Notes: a model not told the origin generated them from the sequence alone. Counted from the first letter of the stretch, positions 34,445-45,071 are shown. The stretch: 64,000 bases of DNA from Fistularia commersonii (GCA_037954325.1 JBBMNZ010000001.1:22425258-22489257); one strand, 5' to 3'. A program made the numbers and translations.

Positions 34445-35705
34445 CTGAGGACACAAGAGTAGCCTCTCGATTTGAATTTTTAGAGGAACATAAGTTCTAT
34501 GGATTCATCTGCCGGCTGATGTTTTTTAGGGAGGGTCAACTATTTTTTCCATAAATCCCTCTTAAGTAGTCACATTCACCCTGTGGCTAATAGGATCATG
34601 ATGGGAATAATCTTTACAAATCTGACAGAAACAAAAAAAAAAAAAAAAAAAAGAATATCCTGGCCTTCAACTTCTTCCTTTCAGTAAATGAACAATTCAA
34701 GAGTCTTTCCTGTGGGATAAGAGGGACTAAAGACTCACTGGCAGCGAGACAAAAAAAAAAAAGAAAATGAGAACAACAGCAATTTTCTCAGGAGAGAGTG
34801 AGCGCGTTCCCTGTCGCTGAAAATACACAATATGTATACATTGAGTACATCGTTAATGCAGCATTAAGCACACAATTGTTGTAGAATAAAAACACACACA
34901 AAGAGAGAATACAGATGTGGGAAAATTGAAATAATGTCTAACCAGACATTTATTTTGATTCTCGTCATGTCACGCACTGACTCGCCCACGTCACCCCAGG
35001 ATGCAAAAGTAATACGGCAAAGTAAACTGCATATTGTCCAATCGGACTCTGACGCAGAGTACCGCGCAGTCGTCCACCTGCTCAGACGCACAAACGCGCT
35101 TTACTGCCTGACCACACGACAAACCTGTCACCGGAGAAAAATATTTATCGTGCCTCCTTTTTTGGTCGAGGTGTGCTCATTTTGCAGTTGACTTCACATA
35201 GGGAACATCGAGGGAATGAAGCCGCTGTTTCCGATGGATATATAAGCTTGAACACGGCTGCCGTTGCACACGGGGCAGTGTGGTTGGTGAACTCCTCCGT
35301 GGGCTGGACGCATCACAGATTGATAGCACCTTCTTTGATAGAGCGGCTAAAACAAACGAACAAGAGCGGCAAACATGTCCGACGGGACTTTTTCTGTCAC
35401 GTTGCTGAAAGGATTGTGAGAAGATGTAATGACTCATCTACATGTAATATTTGATCTAATTGTGCTAGGAATGCATGTGCCAGGCCGGTACCAAAGAATT
35501 ATGGATGTAGCGAGAGGATATGAAGGTAGTTGGTGTGAGAGAGGAGGATACGGAGAATAGGGTTAGATGGAGAAGGTTGAATCGCTGTGGAGACACCTGA
35601 AGGGAAAGGGAGAAGTAGAAACGCGAGGAATGCATCGAGCTGAAAAGGAAGCTTTCTTATAATATGGGATTGTGATTTAACTTGAACTAAAAATTTTAAA
35701 AATAT
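34445..35705. other. Unique intergenic DNA with poly-A runs
   Basis: A(20) at 34633-34652 and A(12) near 34750. Open frames of 75-93 codons on both strands at 34864-35454 overlap and show no domain. TCGG/CACG-rich patches near 34970-35110. Confidence 0.45.
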
Positions 35706-35918
35706 AGGGTGGCGCAGTGTTCAGTGCCGCAAGAAAGTCCCTGGTTGGATTCCAGCAGGAGGCTCACCTGTGCAGGGTCTCCATGCTCTCCCGTGTCTGT
35801 GTGGGGCTCCTCTGGGTTCTTCGGGTTCCTCCCCTTGTCCAAAACAAGCAGGTTTATCAGCAACCATAATTTGCTCAGACGTGTGAGTGGGAGAGTGAAT
35901 GGTTTAATGTCTCCGAAT

Positions 35919-36262
35919 TAGACCCGGGTATTTTACGGCCCGCGGGCCACATCAGGCCCGTTTGCTTTTTTATCGGGGCAAAACCGGCCTGATATTTGAT
36001 ACATATTTTCAATCAATATTGAATTTAGAAACTCTTTATTTTTTTCCCTTAATTTAATTTGGTATGGATGATTACATACAAAATAACATCTGTACATTTA
36101 TATGATCATTTTTAGATTTTAAAGTTGAAATAAAATGCCAACAAATGTAAATATTTAGATTTCAATTTTCATTTTGTTCAATTTCCATGATATCCAGTTG
36201 GCCCGTGGATAAACATTGAAAAAGAAATTCGGGCCTCCAGCCAAAATAATTGCCCACCCTTG
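35919..36262. mobile_element. hAT-like non-autonomous DNA transposon
   Basis: The left end contains ACGGCCCGCGGGCCACATCA and the right end, reverse-complemented, CAAGGGTGGGCAATTATTTT with GGCTGGAGGCCCGAATTTC. This GGCCCGCGGGCCACAT plus GGGTGGGCAA pairing is characteristic of hAT-type short elements in vertebrates. Flanks CTCCGAAT (35911-35918) and CTCTAAAT (36263-36270) match at six of eight bases, as expected for an aged 8-bp hAT target duplication. The 344-base body is AT-rich with no coding sequence. A perfect 12-base palindrome GGCCCGCGGGCC lies at 35937-35948. Confidence 0.6.
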
Positions 36263-36301
36263 CTCTAAATGAGCAGGGGTGTGAAGGAATGAACGGTCGT
36301 A

Positions 36302-37034
36302 CAGGAGAACCTCATCTAACAAACGCCCCTAATTACAAACAAATTGGCTTACTGAGTTTACGATCAAATTTTGCATCGAGTCGCGAACAAGCCTCGGTGT
36401 ACGAACACACAAACAAACACAGCGTGGTATTCCACATTGTTGACAATTGTGTTCGACCATTCCCCACTCTTTTGTGCTTTTTTTCAGTAAGTTAGCCCCC
36501 ATTATGGCTCCCATAAAAGCAAAAAAGTGCCACTGATAGTGGCGTTAAGAAGAAGTTAAGAATTTCGATCAATCTGAGAAGGGAAATAAGAATGAGAGCG
36601 GTGTTGGTGTTACAGATCTCACCAAGCACTATGACATGGCTAAGTTAACCATCTGTACAATCCTGAGGAAAAAGATGCGCTAATGATGGCTGATGTGGCT
36701 AAAGGGGCGACTACATTAACAAAGTAGTTATTGTTAGTTTAGATTAGCAAAAGCCAGCTTGCTGGAAACAATGTTAGGGAGGGTCTTATCCGCCAAAAGG
36801 CTTTTGCATGCTTATTTAACCGAAGACAAGTGCTGGCAAGAAGAGACAGGACACCAAAAACACAGGTCAAAGTCATCGTTAATTCCTTTCTGAATATTTG
36901 CCACAAACCAATAAAAAAGTTTCAAAAGAGTTCAGCATGTTTTCGGGGTCTGGAGAATAGATCAGTGGAATTTGCACTGATTTCAATGGGAGAAATGGAT
37001 TTGCTTTGCTAAGTCAAATTTTAAAAAGTTCCTG
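36302..37034 (+). mobile_element. Tigger/pogo-like DNA transposon remnant
   Basis: The left end CAGGAGAACCTCATCTAAC follows a TA dinucleotide, as Tc1/mariner-class insertion requires. The right end reverse-complements to CAGGAACTTTTTAAAATTTG and continues GACTTAGCAAAGC, similar to the left ATCTAACAAACGC. Tigger-type subterminal sequence is present as CCTCGGTGTACGAAC near the left and TTTCAATGGGAGAAATGG near the right. At about 733 bases it is a deletion derivative of an element normally about 2.5 kb. The TA at the right flank has decayed to CG. Confidence 0.65.
36504..36683 (+). pseudogene. Tigger/pogo transposase N-terminus, broken
   Basis: An ATG at 36504 opens a frame (MAPIKAKKCH) interrupted by TGA, TAG and a TAA. 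It then continues in the same frame through GVGVTDLTKHYDMAKLTIC and TILRKK to a TAA at 36681. This matches the helix-turn-helix start of pogo/Tigger and CENP-B-like transposases, where a Gly-Val-x-(Thr/Val)-Asp-Leu segment leads into Tyr-x-Met-(Ala/Ser)-Lys-Ser-Thr-Ile. The catalytic DDE domain is entirely deleted, so the element was moved, if at all, in trans. Frame retention with only nonsense changes suggests substitution decay after the internal deletion. Confidence 0.65.
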
Positions 37035-37135
37035 CGTGAACCCCGACTCCCAACCGATGACAACTGGAATGACCCCCATGACCCTGAGTGCAGGTTAAGC
37101 TGTGTAATGAATGATTGAATCATTGAATGAATATA

Positions 37136-38499
37136 TACATATTCTTTCACAGACTTAGTAAATGTGTAGAGGAGATGCATGCAATGAGTTCTTGAAAAGG
37201 GGAGTCTTCAAAAAAATGTGATCTTACTATGTCCTGATATTTTCCTAACCTCGACAGTATCGTGTCACTTTGACAACCAAAGTCAAATGTGGATTAGTTT
37301 GGACGGCAATTTGAAGAGTCCGTCAATATTTCCTCCACCCCTGTGCACAACGTTTAATCACCGTCGTCCAGCCCTGCAGGTATTGACTGTTGCACTCTAA
37401 CTGATATTCGCAGCGTAACAAATGGCCTTGTGCTCGCGGCGCTAATGCATTCGGAGACAAAGGTGATACTCCCGGACGATCTGTTTTACCCGATCACAAT
37501 GAGCGAGCTCGGTTGATTTAGGCGATGTGCGTATGTGTGTGTGCGTGTGTGTGTGTGTGTGTGTCTATATCTGTGAGTGACCCATTGTGGTTGGACACCT
37601 GCCCACAGGGTCCTTGTCTGACTGATGAATTAGTGTCTTCAAGGTGTCTTTGAGGAAGTCCATTGTACGTCTTTTGGTGTGCGGGTCTTAAGCATCCTGT
37701 CCTGCGTCTCTCTGTGAACACTAAAGAGAGAATAAATCCACGTCTGACACCGCGACAATGAATGACTGGAGCCACCGTCCCGTCAGCCGTCTCTCCCGAG
37801 TCAGAACAGAAAGAGAAAGGGATAATGGATGTTGGATCAGAGAAAAGAGAAATTCAAAAAAACAAGAGTGTATACAGAATCTGACAGCAGACCTCCATCT
37901 CTTTTCCATCCACCCATGGAAAGAATAAATCCAACAGGAAAAAAAAACTTTGCGAAAACTTTTTCCCGTTTTCATTCGGTTTTCTCTTTATTCAGTTCAT
38001 TCTCTCTTATTTGTGATGTCACACCTGCTATCATTCAAGTGCTGCATGGTCTGTCAGGGCAGATTAGAAGCAGGGGGCCCTGTGCCTCGACAGCCATCGT
38101 ACAGTATCAATATTGTGACGGCTGAGGAGCCGCCGTCCTCACATCTCCTCAGACTGCAGAGACAATTGAAGAGTAGAAGCGTCACAAACCTGACACCCGA
38201 GTCACTTCAAGGAATCCCTTTCAAGAAGAAACAAAACCTCACCTGACAAAGCAAAGCTAGCCCGGGACAAGAGTAAATAGCATCAAACAGCGAGGGTATT
38301 TCCACTTTTAACAAAAGGAAATGCACCCGTTAGATTCAATTAAGATTCTAGAAGTGGACTCACTAATGGCCTTATCTATCTATTTTATTTTTATTTTGTT
38401 TTATTTTGCAAAAGGAAGGCACCGCTGTGCTTGACTATTTTTCATAAATGAATAAAAAGCAGAGAGCGATTTTTCCGGGCTCCCGACGACTGCGGGAAA
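37136..38499. other. Unique intergenic DNA with (GT)n
   Basis: A (GT)n tract with interruptions at 37528-37564. Overlapping open frames of 84-98 codons on both strands at 37720-38250 look random. No gene or other element recognised. Confidence 0.45.
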
Positions 38500-39060
38500 C
38501 AGAAAAATCCTCCTTATTTCAATGTGAAAAGCGCTAATGGATGCAGCCTAACGCAAGTGTGTGAATCTTTCACATCTGGTAACATTAGACCGAGACCCTT
38601 CGGATTTTTCATCCGCGCTACTAAGATTTTTCATAGCTGTCCAAATGTAATAATTTTCCCTAATACAGAACCACTCATTAACCCCAATCACTCTTCCTTT
38701 AGGATATCAAAATGGCTCATTTTTTCCGGCATCCGCATAACTCCAGCTGGCCTCCTCATCAACCAGTTTAATCTGGGAGACTTGGACTCGGACGTAAGCC
38801 AAATGAAAAAGCATGAGGTTAATCACCCCGAATGCTTTTATTAAGTAATGCAATTTATCCATATTCCGCCCGAGCTCTTAGTTTATGCACGCCGCCGACT
38901 CCTGAATGCATCGTTAAAAGTCTGCTTTGCTTTCTTCTCTGCAGATTACAATGTGACCCCGTAGGAGTTACCATTACCGCGACTGTAATCGGAGAACTGT
39001 CAGTGGCTTCGGCTCGGTTTAACTCAAATTTCAATATTTCAAAAGAGGACATTTAATTGA
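38500..39060. promoter_or_regulatory. Candidate regulatory block, open frame at right
   Basis: Repeat-free with GCGCTAATGG near 38531, CTCATTAACCCC near 38673, GGTTAATCACC near 38818 and TTATTAAGTAATGC. At 38926-38944 a pyrimidine-rich TTGCTTTCTTCTCTGCAG mimics a splice acceptor. The following frame reads LQCDPVGVTITATVIGELS and ends at TAA 39054-39056. Either a slowly evolving non-coding element or, less likely, a terminal exon; no family is recognised. Confidence 0.25.
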
Positions 39061-40190
39061 CGCGCTGTTTTGCCCTAATTGCTCCTACCCATAGTCTGTA
39101 GAAAAAGGTCTTCCCCTCTCATCTCACTTAAGATCGCTAAAAGGCGTCGTAGTACAATGAAAAATAAATCAATCAATATGAAATGAATAGAGTAGATGAA
39201 GGGAAAACTGTGGAGGAAAAAAAATCCGAGTCCTAAAAATCCCAGGGTGATTACAAGATCAGCATGCCATTGTACAATTACAATCACTTTGAATTTGAAA
39301 TGGCAGGCAATGAAGGGGCAGCAGAGCATCCTGGAAAATTAAACTGGGGCCTAATTAGCACACTCCAACCTGACAACGGAGCGGCTTTCAGCCTGGCTGA
39401 GCAAAGCAGTCAAGCAAGAGGAAGTGACTGACTGAAGGACCGAGGAAGTCCCAGTGCTTCTGCTCTGAACCCATCACACACCCGACTGTGAGACACACTC
39501 GTACACAGAAAAGAGACTTAAAAAAAAAAAAACCTGCACGTGACATATCTGCATGAGAATACACACACATGGGCTGTCAACCAGACACGCACATCATGGC
39601 GCCTCTGGAAAAAAAAAATGATCAAAAGAAATCATTACTCGCACGTTCCCAGCATTTTGTTTTCTAGGAAATAATGACATTAGAGGAGCCATCGCGTGCA
39701 ACGTGGCTTTTAATGTGCTTTATCTGGAGAGTGGTTGTGTTTAAAATGTGTGCCTTTTAACCTGCTCGCAGTGACGGGGACAGACCCGCGACCCCGTGAC
39801 CCCTCCCTGTTAAATTAACCCCGCCCCCGGTGGGGTGTTGTGTCAAATGTCAGGAGCGGCCTCTAATCCTGTCTGGCTGCCCGGTTGGCCGCTAAGCGCC
39901 GGGCCACCTCTCCCGTCCACACCGACCCCGGCCGCAAACCCGCGCTAACATTGTCGCTCTGGCCAGGGGACTTCCTTTGCCCTCCACCTGAATAATGTTT
40001 TTTCATCACCACCAACAAAATGTTGCAGCGAAAGGGTTTTTGGTTTCCAGATGAAACTTTTGACCGTCAAAGTGGCTGAATAGTGGAATTGCAAAATCCT
40101 GCTGGAGGGATGGAAAAGTGCTGAGGGGAGGTGAAATGAAACTCTGTCAAGACAGCCCCCCCCACACCCCTCTCTCCCATGCGCACTCTT

Positions 40191-40191
<1 letters not shown>
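39061..40191. other. Unique intergenic DNA, partly regulatory-looking
   Basis: GGGGCCTAATTAGCAC at 39346-39361, AATTAAACTGG and a CGTGGCTTTTAATGTGC patch near 39700 are enhancer-like. A GC-rich segment at 39765-39970 has no frame of note. A(12) near 39520. Confidence 0.4.

Positions 40192-40222
<31 letters not shown>
40192..40222. repeat. (GT)n microsatellite
   Basis: About 15 uninterrupted GT units. Confidence 0.95.
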
Positions 40223-40225
<3 letters not shown>

Positions 40226-40693
40226 TTTGCCACAGTTTTCCCTGAGCCTGGGGTCGTTACTGTGGCGTGGTCAAAGGACAGCAGAGCCCCATGGCCATGT
40301 CTGTCAAACAACACAACAGGTCAACTTTAACCTCCCCCCTGAAAACTTTTCAAAGCGCGCCTGAGTTTCATACTTTTTACCTGGTTAAAATGAAAAAGTA
40401 TTAAAACGGGAATGTCCTTGGCAAGGACTGGTGAAGGTTGCTGCTTAGCCATGCTAAGATGTACCTTTTAAACATGTTCACTGTGACTTGGCTAAGAGGT
40501 GATCTCCATCAGACAGATCAATCCAAACCTGGTCCGGGGACCTTCGTCGCTCCGCCACGCCGCGTTCACAGAACAACGACATCGTCGGAAGCCACAGCTA
40601 ATTCGATCTGAGTCGAGCGAGGGGCTCAATCACTGCTGGTTAGCTCGGATTTAATTAGCCGAAATCATGTTATTGTGTTTGATGACAAAGGGG

Positions 40694-40697
<4 letters not shown>
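40223..40697. other. Unique intergenic DNA
   Basis: Nothing gene-like or repetitive recognised. Confidence 0.45.

Positions 40698-40735
<38 letters not shown>
40698..40735. repeat. (GT)n microsatellite beside a SINE
   Basis: About 19 GT units ending at GGAGTGGGCTC, immediately before the SINE body. Microsatellites commonly seed or flank such insertions. Confidence 0.95.
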
Positions 40736-40736
<1 letters not shown>

Positions 40737-40744
40737 AGTGGGCT

Positions 40745-40975
40745 CATTGTCAGATCATTGTTCTGCTGTCGGGGGAGTGGCGTCCCTTCGATCGGAAGGT
40801 GGCCGGTTGGATTCCTGCCTCCTCCTGCCTGTATGTTCAAATGTCCTTGGGCAAAAACCTACTGTTGCTCCTTATGGCCTGTTTAGCGCCTTACCTGGCA
40901 GTGCTGCTGCCATTGGTGTGTGAATGTCTGTGTAAATGAAGCGTAAAGCGCTACATGAGAGCATCAGTTCCTGTC
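40745..40975 (+). repeat. tRNA-derived SINE, same type as at 10.5 kb
   Basis: CGGAAGGTGGCCGGTTGGATTCC (a decayed B box GGTTGGATTCC) leads to TGTCCTTGGGCAAAAACCTA, CTGGCAGTGCTGCTGCCATTG, GGTGTGTGAATGTCTGTG and TGAAGCGTAAAGCGCTAC. These are the canonical blocks of this fish SINE type. The tRNA-like head is incomplete. Confidence 0.7.
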
Positions 40976-40980
40976 CCTCT

Positions 40981-41217
40981 CAGCCCTCTTACCACCCCTG
41001 TCTCCAACAAGTTGAGGCAGAAGGCTGCCCACATTGAGCTTGGATCTGTCTAATGCATCTGTAGGTTTTTGACCTCGACGACTGCTCGCTCATGGGTCAG
41101 GGGGTGGGCGTTTGGTTCCTGTGAGTCATTTTTAAAGAGAGTGGTCCAAACCTGGTGTCATCAGACGACCGGCATGTAATTTGAATGCCACGTAAATAAA
41201 ATTTGACTTGACTTGTC
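40981..41217 (+). repeat. Retroelement 3' end with TTGACTTGACTTG tail
   Basis: CCCTCTTACCACCCCTGTCT, then GTTGAGGCAGAAGGCTGCCC and ACATTGAGCTTGGATCTG, then GCTCGCTCATGGGTCAGG, TTTTTAAAGAGAGTGGTCC and finally GTAAATAAAATTTGACTTG. This is a fish retroelement type I recognise by its AAATAAAATTGA-repeat ending. It abuts the preceding SINE in the same orientation. Confidence 0.65.
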
Positions 41218-41624
41218 CGATATTTTTCCCGTTCAGCCAAGTCATTGGTTAGAGACCGGCTGCCAGTGGGCAACAAATATTTTACGTGATTGGAAGTAGT
41301 GGCAGCTGCCAGGTTGCAGAGCTGAGTGCGTGAACTTTGTTGTACTTGAGTGTATTCCTTCAATGAATACGCACTACCTGGCTGTAGAAAGGAGCGGGAC
41401 AATCTGCACAGAGTGCATTTAGGCAGGTTTTGCTGTTGCAGAGGCTTCTCGCACTTTAAATCAAGTTTCTATTGCGTGTCCAATTAATAGGGAGAGAGGT
41501 CGACACGGAAAGAATGAAAAGTGCTAATCAATCACCTTAAAACAAAATGACACAAATACCATTAAATTCTATAAGATCTTATTTTACCTCAGTCTTCGGT
41601 TAATGCTCTGCTCTCATCTGGATT

Positions 41625-41627
<3 letters not shown>
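41218..41627. other. Unique intergenic DNA
   Basis: No gene; a 101-codon minus-strand frame overlaps the retroelement tail and is not credible. Confidence 0.45.
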
Positions 41628-41696
<69 letters not shown>

Positions 41697-41702
41697 TTTT
41701 TT
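41628..41702. repeat. (AT)26 joined to T(23)
   Basis: Uninterrupted AT dinucleotides for about 52 bases run straight into about 23 T. The AT part can extrude as a cruciform; the T run on the minus strand would be poly-A. Confidence 0.95.
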
Positions 41703-41829
41703 CCTTTCTGTGACATGTAGTTTAACTGACAAAGCCTGGCAGCACTTTGCCAAAGTGTATTGAGCCGCTGTCTGGATGAAGAATACAAATTCATCCTGAA
41801 TCTGAGGTGCTCAAGAAAACGGCTGCCAA

Positions 41830-42300
41830 TTATCTGAAGCTCCGTAAGTGATAACTCTGTGGCCACTCAGGCGTAAAACAAGGAGATGAAGATGAATCTT
41901 ACTCTTCCCCATCATTTCATCCCATTTAATTGACAAGCACTCACTCGCCGTTAAATTTAGAAGATTACAAATACGAGCGGAGTCTCGAGCAGCCCCCAAT
42001 CCGCGCGCTCTAATCACATGCAGAACCGGTCGCAAATTAATCTACATATTTTAATAAGGTGTCAGTGGCAGAGAAGGTGTGTGCAGACATTTAACGGATT
42101 ATCATCTGCCGTCCCCCGAGTTCAGAAATTGAATAAATATGTTTCGTATAAATACACGGGGAGCCATGTTGGAGCTTCGGCTGATAGCGGGGAAGCTTTT
42201 ACTCTTTGCGCGTTGCTCACGCCTGTGGCTCCCTTGCTCTCCCGGACGAAAATGAGCACCGGGCTTTCAAAAGCTTTTTGCTTCACTTGCGGTCCATAGT
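41830..42300. promoter_or_regulatory. Candidate regulatory block
   Basis: Repeat-free with CATTTAATTGAC, CCGTTAAATTTAG, CTCTAATCACATG, CAAATTAATCTAC and ATTTTAATAAGG in 130 bases, followed by CpG-bearing sequence. Open frames of 74 (minus) and 93 (plus) codons flank it. Enhancer role inferred. Confidence 0.28.
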
Positions 42301-42748
42301 CTTACACTCAGACCGATTAACGGTCCAAGCTTTTATTGAATAAAGAATATGTAATTTCCCAGGACTGCTAATACCAGCAGCTCCTGCCCGCCCCCACCCC
42401 CCATGTAATCTTTAGAGGCGCAGAAGTGGAAAAATGATGGCTTTATCGAGAATTAAACAAGCTTTTGAGAGGGGTAAGCCTTTAGGTATAAAAATGGCCA
42501 TGTGTAAAACATGACTGTAACTTGCAGTTTGAAAAGTTAGCAGTCACACAGACAAAAAAAAACTTATTGGATTTGACTGCAATGTTCTTAACGTTCCTGC
42601 ATTGAGAAACCAGAACTTTAGAAGACTGTCACTGCATCTTATTTAGCTTAATGCCACGCTGATGCCAGCATGACTAGAAAGACGACCTTCGAAGGATCAG
42701 GTTAAGCCAGGTTATCCTAAATCATTGTACCTGTATTAACTTAATATA
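42301..42748. other. Unique intergenic DNA
   Basis: Nothing recognised. Confidence 0.4.
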
Positions 42749-42897
42749 GAGTCAGAATCAGAAATACTTTATTGAGCCCAGAGGAAGTTGTATTATTGTA
42801 TTAATTGCATATTGAATCGTCGTACGTCTCGATATTGCAGGTGAATGAGAAAGTGAATGGTTTTATGTCTCTCTGTCGTGTGAATGAATGAATGAAC
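42749..42897 (+). repeat. Retroelement tail piece plus family A core fragment
   Basis: AGTCAGAATCAGAAATACTT then TATTGAGCCCAGAGGAAG (42749-42785) matches a common fish retroelement end, (T)CAGAATCAGAAATACTTTAT with TGATCCC. From 42839 GGTGAATGAGAAAGTGAATG, then TTTTATGTCTCTC and GAATGAATGAATGAAC match the family A core and tail with an internal deletion. Confidence 0.5.
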
Positions 42898-43079
42898 AGT
42901 CATCTGCCAGCGTTAATGGAATCTATCCAGTCATTTAAGCCGAAGCAGGAACCTGGAGTTAACTTATATACGTCCCCTAAAATATAACTGTTTTCTTCAA
43001 GAAAGAATACAATTTACAAGATCCTTCATTCACCTTAAATAAACCGCTAAAAGGCAGTACAAAGAGTTATAAACTGTTT
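42898..43079. other. Unique intergenic DNA
   Basis: Nothing recognised. Confidence 0.4.
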
Positions 43080-43680
43080 TTTTCTCACTTTTCCTCAGTG
43101 CCAGGAGGAATATTGCCCCATTACACTCTCGAGGGTCACTTTCAGTGTCTGAAGGCAGTGCTTACACAGACTTTACAACGTGTATCATAATAGCTCGCCG
43201 TATAAGGAAGGGGCTGGAATGAGAAGAAGATAGAAAAAGAGGAGGTCACCAAGGCCGAAAGAGCGAAGAGAGCCATGGATCAGGGCCTCGGTTATTGCCA
43301 TTTACCCGAAATTAATCTTCCTTTTTATTCACGACACCTGCTGCTGCTCAAAGTTGTAACGCGTCGTGCAGGAAAATCTCACGTTCCATCAATTATCTTG
43401 TTGGAAAATGGTGGCGAGAACTTCCTTGGACAATCGCAACGCCCTCCTCCCTCACCGCATCCAACACTATGGTATCTTCAATCGCTGATAGACATACCAG
43501 AGTACAATACTGTGATAAACCGCCGCCGTGACAGTGATTTGTCATTTAGAAGCGATTTGTCTGGTGCTGTCCCGTCTCCCGGGCTGAGTATGACATCACG
43601 TGTCAGGGGTGATTGACAGTTCCAAGTTCTGCCGGTAAGCTGCGGGGCAGCTGCAGGGAAAGATAAGGACATCTATCTGT
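43080..43680. promoter_or_regulatory. Candidate regulatory block
   Basis: Repeat-free, with CGAAATTAATCTTCC near 43308, CCATCAATTATC and CGTGTATCATAATAGC. A pyrimidine-rich TTTTCTCACTTTTCCTCAG just before 43100 mimics an acceptor; the frames after it stop within about 40 codons. Inferred enhancer-like DNA. Confidence 0.22.
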
Positions 43681-45044
43681 GTAGTCCCTAAAAGCAGGCT
43701 GGGGTCAAATGAAGGTCCCCTCCGGCCATGAGGGTATCTGTATCTCATTGGCCTCGGCCGGTTCCTCCTACAACACCTATAGCTCGCTGACCTTTTAACA
43801 CCCGACCAATTCTGGCTACTTTGGTTGAATCTGTTTTGTCAGTTGCTCTTAAGTTAGACATTATAAGGCCCAAAAGTTAAGAAAATGTCATGTCGCAGGG
43901 GATGCGAACAGGGGTCGAATGCCGGTTAATCGTATCGGATAACTTCTTGGCAAGTCAACCGACCGCTGTTTCCATATCCTTCCCATGTGGTGGATACCGC
44001 TGGATCCATGGCGTTGGTTAGTAATTCTACACAGGGCCATTGGCTAGCAATCTGAATGGCGTCTCAAGTGACTGATAAGCAATCTGCCCCGTGATGTTGC
44101 TGATGGCAACTTTCATAGTGACAAGGAGACGTAACACAGCCACGTCTCTGTTCCTGAGTCGTTCACCGGAGTTCTTGGGCTGTTGGGGATACTATTATGC
44201 CCTTTCCAAAAAAAAAGCTACTTTCATGAGTTTAATTGCTATTTTTGTCAATCCATGTCTGCTAGACATGGATAATGAGATTATCCATAAGTACGATTCA
44301 AGTGTCAGACAGCTGTTATTATTTTCATCGCTCATCCTGAAGTCAAAATGACTTGCCGGTGGTATCGGCCAAGGTATATTTCTTTGCACCCGAACCTAAA
44401 GGCGCGTAGAAAGGCAGCTTATTCTCTGTGTTTAGAACCCCATCCTTTGAACCGAGGCTTATACCGTCGCCCTAGAAAATCCAGAAACAACGTGTTTAGG
44501 GTTTTATTACCATTCATGTTAGCAATGAGCCTTGGAGGAAGCTGAGGCTTTTGGACCAGACAGCAAAGTACTGCACGTGTGCGTTAGTAGATTTAAAACT
44601 CCTTTACTTTTATCTCCTCAAATCTCCTTATTTGGGTTTATACCAAAGCAAACGAGGAATCAAGCATTGCAGGGAGCGCTACAAGGGGGAGGGACCAGAT
44701 CAGCACCACTTAACCCCAAAATACCTTGCAACTAAATCCCTCAGCATATGTAGTCTGGACTTAGATCTATGTCACAGTTTGTTTGAATGTGGTTAACTTA
44801 ATAGCTCTTTTGTAATGTTATTAGCTCAGCATTACCATGTTGACTGTTGGGGCAAGAGATGTTTTGGTGCGCTCCGTGGTACGGTACAGTTTGTGCCCCC
44901 CATCCCCTATTCACATGGATGTCTTTGCCAAGGCATTAGAAGATGATTGGGTATTAAGGAAGGCCCTTTTTAATTACAGTATACATTTCGCTGTGCATCT
45001 GTCACCACAGTATGCGGAAAGCACTTTGATTAACTAATGGAGGA
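43681..45044. other. Unique DNA with overlapping inverted repeats
   Basis: Near 43905-43960 there is weak tRNA-like character on the minus strand (GGCATTCGACCCC). At 44251-44288 two inverted repeats share one arm, described below. Open frames up to 86 codons have no resemblance to known proteins. Confidence 0.4.
44251..44288. repeat. Two overlapping perfect inverted repeats
   Basis: ATCCATGTCT (44251-44260) pairs with AGACATGGAT (44264-44273) around GCT. ATGGATAAT (44268-44276) pairs with ATTATCCAT (44280-44288) around GAG. The shared ATGGAT means only one hairpin can form at a time, or that three half-sites of ATCCAT lie in alternating orientation. Confidence 0.9.
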
Positions 45045-45071
45045 CGTGTGTGTGTGTGTGTGTGTGAGTCT

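Larger units (their letters stand above)
35706..37135 (+). repeat. Family A repeat split by two DNA transposons
   Basis: The left part has GGTGGCGCAGTGTTCAGTGC, AAGTCCCTGGTTGGATTCC and GGGAGAGTGAATGG. The middle island, 36263-36301, has CTCTAAATGAGCAGGGGTG and GAATGAACGGTCGTA. The right part, from 37035, has GTGAACCCCGACTCCCAACC, GATGACAACTGGAATG, CCTGAGTGCAGGTTAAGC and a TGAATGATTGAATCATTGAATG tail. Together they make one family A copy, possibly two adjacent ones because the core motif appears both left of and inside the middle island. It is separated by a hAT-like and a Tigger-like element, so family A was there first. Confidence 0.7.

Noticed and set aside
43100..43225. Exon after the TTTTCCTCAG signal
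   Set aside because: Each frame closes within about 40 codons and no good donor follows at a matching phase.
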